Shown: piece by piece, positions 60,571 to 64,000 of the stretch
Layout of the letters: each line of letters opens with the position of its first letter
Position numbering within the stretch: position 1 is the stretch's first letter
DNA from: Sediminitomix flava
Lineage (GTDB): Bacteria; Bacteroidota; Bacteroidia; Cytophagales; Flammeovirgaceae
Direction of reading: 5' to 3'
Assembly: GCF_003149185.1 (NCBI RefSeq)
Contig: NZ_QGDO01000007.1
Coordinates: forward strand, 186,001-250,000
DNA: 64,000 bases
The notes under the pieces: generated by a model
Told to the model about the DNA's origin: nothing
Database searches by the model: none
What the model saw: only the letters and a program-made list of their open reading frames with translations
Position numbers and translations under genes: made by a program

Positions 60571-61980
60571 TTACCATGTTTCTTTCATCTTCTTTATTTC
60601 ATCTTCTGACATTTCATACACTCTTTGCATGGTGTCAGATAGTTTGTCTGCTAAGTAATATTTTTCAGTTACATCAACAGATTCATGACACAGTAATTTA
60701 CTAGTCATGAGTAATCCATATTTGTCTATTGTATTATATGCAAAAGTATGCCTTAGGCTATGTAATGAAATAGGGTAATGTTTACCATGTTTCCATACTT
60801 CTTTCAGCTCTATTCGTTTTAAAAAATTGCTAAAGTGAGCAGACATTGAAGAGCTATTTTCTCCTTTAAATCCTAAAATTCGGTCATTACTTTTTATCGA
60901 ATGCTTTTTAATATAGTCTTCTAAAAGGTTAGAAAGGGTAGGCGGCATTGGTAATGTCCGTTTATTATTCTTTCCCTTAAGCCACAAATCTACCTTATTA
61001 TATTCGAAGTTGATATCTGAAGGAGTGAGGTGCAACATGCTAGAAGCTCTTAATCCCATTTGAAGCCCCAACTGTATGATAAGTGTCTGTTTTTCATCCG
61101 CCTCATTTAGCATTTTATAAATATAATTCTCTGGTATAGCAATCCTTACGATACTTTCTTCATCATCTTGTTTTGGTTTTAGATTTAAAATCCGTTTGAT
61201 TTCTTCAGATGATCTATGAAAGTTTTGACCTCTCTCATTATAAGGTGTTTCTGCCTCTAAGTTTTCTAGATAGAACTGACAAAACACTTTAATCCATTTT
61301 AGATACTTATTTAAAGAGCTGACTTTAAGGTGATTCTTTGACTCAAGATATTCGTTAACTAACAGAACGGTTATTTGAAAATTCTCATTTTGTTTTATTC
61401 TTACCCAATCTAAAAATTTTGAAACGATATCCGTAGCGTCCTTTGGGTACTTCGTTTCTCTTGTAAGTTTGGAATGTGTCTTTAACCAAGCTTTAAATGC
61501 AGATAGGATAGGGGTTTCTTTTATCAATTGCTGGGCAGACTGATCTTGACTAACCCTTTGTATTTGTTGTTGAGTAAGCCAAGGTATAAAGCCCTTCAAT
61601 TCAGGGTATTTTCTATATGAAGAATGATAAGCCTTGAAATTGTATAATCTATTCTGTGTAAAGTCTCCTCGTTCAACTTTTACTTCTAAATAATTCACAT
61701 AGCCATTGAAGCTCGTTACAGGATCTTGAATATAACCCCTTTGATATTCAATTAGATATAATAGAAAGTGTTTTAAGTTCGATTTTGCTTTGGCAAGTAA
61801 GTCTTTGTTTACCCTTACAATTTCAGATGTGTATTCCTCTGAACCTTCAGATAGTTGAATTACTAAATAGTCGTGATAAAGTGTTATTACATCTTCTATA
61901 TACCAAGCGACACTATTCTGTAAAGGTGAAAGTTCATTTGTTAATGCATTTGTATTTAAAGTGGTTAGTGAATCGTTCAT
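60571..61980 (-). CDS. Solitary tyrosine recombinase/integrase
   Basis: 469 residues. N-terminal region of about 150 residues of unknown type, core-binding domain (about 150-270: TPILSAFKAWLKTHSKLTRETKYPKDATDIVSKFLDWV), catalytic domain (about 285-455) with Arg in QLGLQMGLRASSMLHL, Lys in KGKNNKRTLP, HSLRHTF, LCHESVDVTEKYYLAD (His and nucleophile Tyr about 441). All catalytic residues are seen, so it should be active. No other phage, plasmid or transposon gene is nearby. It sits between a bidirectional terminator and a GC-rich palindrome. May be a solitary site-specific recombinase or the end of a degraded element. Confidence 0.88.
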   Translation of the reverse strand: MNDSLTTLNTNALTNELSPLQNSVAWYIEDVITLYHDYLVIQLSEGSEEYTSEIVRVNKDLLAKAKSNLKHFLLYLIEYQRGYIQDPVTSFNGYVNYLEVKVERGDFTQNRLYNFKAYHSSYRKYPELKGFIPWLTQQQIQRVSQDQSAQQLIKETPILSAFKAWLKTHSKLTRETKYPKDATDIVSKFLDWVRIKQNENFQITVLLVNEYLESKNHLKVSSLNKYLKWIKVFCQFYLENLEAETPYNERGQNFHRSSEEIKRILNLKPKQDDEESIVRIAIPENYIYKMLNEADEKQTLIIQLGLQMGLRASSMLHLTPSDINFEYNKVDLWLKGKNNKRTLPMPPTLSNLLEDYIKKHSIKSNDRILGFKGENSSSMSAHFSNFLKRIELKEVWKHGKHYPISLHSLRHTFAYNTIDKYGLLMTSKLLCHESVDVTEKYYLADKLSDTMQRVYEMSEDEIKKMKETW

Positions 61981-62365
61981 TTTCTCTCAATTGGCTTATT
62001 CATATCAAATCTACAAATAAAAATATCATATCTGAACTACAAAAACTCTAAAAAAATAATATTTCACATTATTAAACATATGATTAATATTACATTATCA
62101 AATATGCGTTATACCGCGTACGCGATAACGCACATATCTAATTATTATATTAATTATTCTTACATTATAAACTTCCTAGAGGAAGGTATATGTAAGGTTG
62201 GTTAATTGTATAAATGATTCTAATTATTGGGGACTCTATTTATAAACAGAAATTGACAGGTATTTAGATTTTTTAAGGAATGATCGCTACTATTTAGTAT
62301 TAACATTTTATACAAATGCATTAACATTTAGTGAACGTAAATTAGGTCATGTATTTTTGGGTATA
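61981..62365. other. Non-coding region upstream of the recombinase
   Basis: Very AT-rich, no convincing ORF or tRNA gene. Its only marked structure is the GC-rich palindrome at 62105-62132. It should hold the recombinase promoter. Confidence 0.5.
62105..62132. promoter_or_regulatory. GC-rich palindrome upstream of the recombinase gene
   Basis: TGCGTTAT (62105-62112) and ATAACGCA (62125-62132) flank ACCGCGTACGCG, itself containing the palindrome CGCGTACGCG. Imperfect symmetry continues outward (ATA...TAT). It stands out in the AT-rich surroundings, 125 bases upstream of the recombinase start. Candidate recombination site (two arms around a core) or operator; not proven. Confidence 0.5.
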
Positions 62366-62401
62366 AAAAAAGACCACTGGTCGTCACCAGTGGTCTTTTT
62401 T
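62366..62401. terminator. Bidirectional terminator next to accC
   Basis: AAAAAAGACCACTGG (62366-62380) pairs perfectly with CCAGTGGTCTTTTTT (62387-62401), six-base loop; works on both strands and ends accC. Confidence 0.9.
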
Positions 62402-62424
62402 ATATTAATTTATGTTACTCTCTA

Positions 62425-63768
62425 TTAAAGAGTTTCATAAGAGTTTTCATCTAGGAATTTCGTTGTAAAATCTCCTGATTTGAATTGCTCATTATCCATT
62501 AGTTTCAAATGGAATGGTATCGTTGTTTTAATACCTTCAATCACAAACTCTTTCAAAGCACGTTTCATACGCGTTACAACTTCTTCACGAGTTGGAGCTT
62601 TCACAATAAGCTTTGCAATCATTGAATCATAGTTTGGAGGAATTACGTAGCCTGCGTATACATGGCTATCTACTCTAACTCCCAATCCACCAGGGAAATG
62701 CAATGATTCAATTTTACCAGGTGACGGACGGAAATCATTAGCTGGATCTTCAGCATTAATACGACATTCCATCACGCACATTTGTGGTTCTTGGTTTCCA
62801 ACAGTAAGTTCCACTCCTGCTGCTGCTTTGATTTGTTCTTTAATCAAATCAACATCAGTAGCTTCTTCTGTCACAGGGTGTTCCACTTGAATACGAGTAT
62901 TCATCTCCATGAAATAGAAATCTCCGTATTTATCAAGCAAGAATTCAACAGTACCAGCTCCTTCGTAATTGATGGCTTTAGCACCTGCGATAGCTGCAGC
63001 ACCCATCTTTTCTCTAATTTCAGGAGTCAAAGCTGGAGAAGGTGTTTCTTCTACTAACTTTTGGTGTCTACGCTGGATAGAACAATCACGTTCCGACAAG
63101 TGGAAAGCGTTTCCGTGAGCATCTCCAAGTACTTGAATTTCAACGTGACGAGGTTCAACTACGAATTTCTCAAGGTACATACCGTCATTACCAAATGCAG
63201 CACCAGCCTCTTGACGAGCACTGTCCCAAGCTTTTTGGAATTCAGATGGTTCGTTTACGATACGCATACCTCTACCACCACCACCAGCAGTAGCTTTCAA
63301 AATTACTGGATAGCCAACTACCTCTGCAACTTCAAGACCTTGTTGAACTGAGTCAAGCAATCCGTCAGAACCAGGAATTGTTGGTACACCAGCTGCTTTC
63401 ATTGTTGCTTTAGCTGTTGCTTTATCACCCATTCCTAGGATCATTTCAGCATCTGCACCAATAAATTTAATGTTATTCTCCTCACAAATTTTAGAGAATT
63501 TGTCATTCTCAGCTAAGAATCCATATCCAGGGTGGATTGCATCAGAATTTGTAATTTCTGCTGCTGCAATGATTCTTTGAATATCCAAGTATGACTGTGG
63601 ACTTGGGGCTGGTCCTATACAAACAGCTTCATCTGCAAATTTCACATGAAGACTGTTTTTATCTGCTGTAGAATAAACCGCTACTGACTTAATTCCCATT
63701 TCGGAACAAGCACGGATTACTCTTAATGCGATCTCTCCCCTATTCGCAACTAATATTTTCTTAAACAC
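62425..63768 (-). CDS. accC: Biotin carboxylase subunit of acetyl-CoA carboxylase
   Basis: 447 residues. Starts [29 protein letters not shown]-grasp domain with [60 protein letters not shown] and the C-terminal biotin carboxylase domain ([18 protein letters not shown]). Carboxylates the biotin on AccB, the first step of fatty-acid synthesis. accB lies 52 bases upstream on the same strand, the usual accBC operon. All active-site residues seen (K in the glycine loop, E and R in NxRxQVEH). Confidence 0.96.
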   Translation of the reverse strand: MFKKILVANRGEIALRVIRACSEMGIKSVAVYSTADKNSLHVKFADEAVCIGPAPSPQSYLDIQRIIAAAEITNSDAIHPGYGFLAENDKFSKICEENNIKFIGADAEMILGMGDKATAKATMKAAGVPTIPGSDGLLDSVQQGLEVAEVVGYPVILKATAGGGGRGMRIVNEPSEFQKAWDSARQEAGAAFGNDGMYLEKFVVEPRHVEIQVLGDAHGNAFHLSERDCSIQRRHQKLVEETPSPALTPEIREKMGAAAIAGAKAINYEGAGTVEFLLDKYGDFYFMEMNTRIQVEHPVTEEATDVDLIKEQIKAAAGVELTVGNQEPQMCVMECRINAEDPANDFRPSPGKIESLHFPGGLGVRVDSHVYAGYVIPPNYDSMIAKLIVKAPTREEVVTRMKRALKEFVIEGIKTTIPFHLKLMDNEQFKSGDFTTKFLDENSYETL

Positions 63769-63820
63769 AATGATGGTCGTTTGTTCAAAAAATGGAAAGT
63801 TTAAATATCACTTTCCTTAA

Positions 63821-64000
63821 TTATGAAGGGTCAACTAAGAATAGTGGCTGATCATATTCAACTGGAGTTGCGTTATCTACCAAGATTTTAACAATCTTAC
63901 CAGAAACTTCTGACTCAATTTCGTTGAATAACTTCATAGCTTCAATGATACAAACTACTTCTCCAGATTTAACTGTATCTCCAACCTCTTTAAATTGAGG
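63821..64000 (-). CDS. accB: Biotin carboxyl carrier protein, C-terminal 59 residues (cut by window edge)
   Basis: The fragment reads [59 protein letters not shown]. The biotin-attachment motif EAMKLFN is complete, with the modified Lys at the K of AMK. It ends with TAA at 63823-63821, 52 bases before accC. The N-terminal part lies beyond base 64000. Confidence 0.93.
   Translation of the reverse strand, partial: PQFKEVGDTVKSGEVVCIIEAMKLFNEIESEVSGKIVKILVDNATPVEYDQPLFLVDPS

Noticed and set aside
61981..62424. tRNA gene or integrated island next to the tyrosine recombinase
   Set aside because: No tRNA-like cloverleaf or direct repeat flanking the gene was found, and both neighbours are ordinary genes with their own terminators.
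1..64000. CRISPR arrays, rRNA, tRNA, known riboswitches or insertion sequences
   Set aside because: None could be recognised; repeats in the window are two-copy or promoter-linked and no transposase gene was seen.

Overview
The window looks like chromosomal DNA from a marine gliding member of the Bacteroidota, most likely Cytophagales (Flammeovirga-like). The evidence is an AT-rich sequence, Por-type (type IX secretion, T9SS) C-terminal sorting domains on very large secreted proteins, a SusC/SusD pair, LxxC lipoproteins, TAnnTTTG promoter elements, and a Bacteroidota-style content of AraC and LytTR regulators. The genus is an inference. No rRNA, tRNA or CRISPR was seen.

Layout. 1-2.4 kb: HdeD-like protein (cut by the window edge), a short GrpE, a CbpA-type DnaJ and its CbpM partner, forming a stress/chaperone cluster. 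2.5-10.2 kb: an exported D-aminoacylase-like amidohydrolase and a 1,776-residue secreted M9-type metallopeptidase with PKD, CUB and GEVED modules. 10.3-24.6 kb: an accessory region bracketed by two AraC-family regulators. It holds two tiny overlapping ORFs, a sulfotransferase/YtfJ-like/beta-barrel/PCMD-lipoprotein operon, a small exported protein with a duplicated 3' end, three NylB-like serine hydrolases and a short MscS channel. 24.8-40.6 kb: a locus of an L-domain-like lipoprotein, SusC, SusD, a FISUMP lipoprotein and a 2,504-residue T9SS subtilase. It looks like a protein- or peptide-uptake locus rather than a polysaccharide one. 40.7-47.7 kb: small membrane proteins, FAH-family hydrolase, ABC-F ATPase, glycerate kinase, SPASM radical SAM protein and a DUF3298 lipoprotein. 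47.8-51.3 kb: a decayed FN3/T9SS gene, a sterol desaturase/AGMO-like oxygenase and a LytTR regulator. 51.5-64 kb: mainly housekeeping genes (VOC protein, argS, comB, smpB, class IV aminotransferase, DUF3109, SRPBCC, mtaB, a SpoIIE-type phosphatase, accC and partial accB), interrupted by a solitary tyrosine recombinase.

The most striking result is regulatory. Six sites between 11.4 and 21.7 kb carry tandem 19-base elements (consensus TTGACNANAWNRTGYAAA) repeated at 21-bp pitch. In all six, the last element starts exactly 42 bp before a TTTG of a Bacteroidota -7 box. This matches the araI1-araI2 arrangement of AraC-type activators and defines a local regulon covering the small ORF pair, the 175-residue exported protein and all three serine hydrolases; two promoters have no recognisable gene. 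A second shared promoter design, a TGTATCA-N10-TGATACA palindrome 64-65 bp upstream of a TAnnTTTG box, occurs before the L-domain lipoprotein and again just after the subtilase. Other points are a pseudogene whose only start codon lies inside its neighbour's terminator, and a duplicated gene 3' end plus terminator with an internal deletion.
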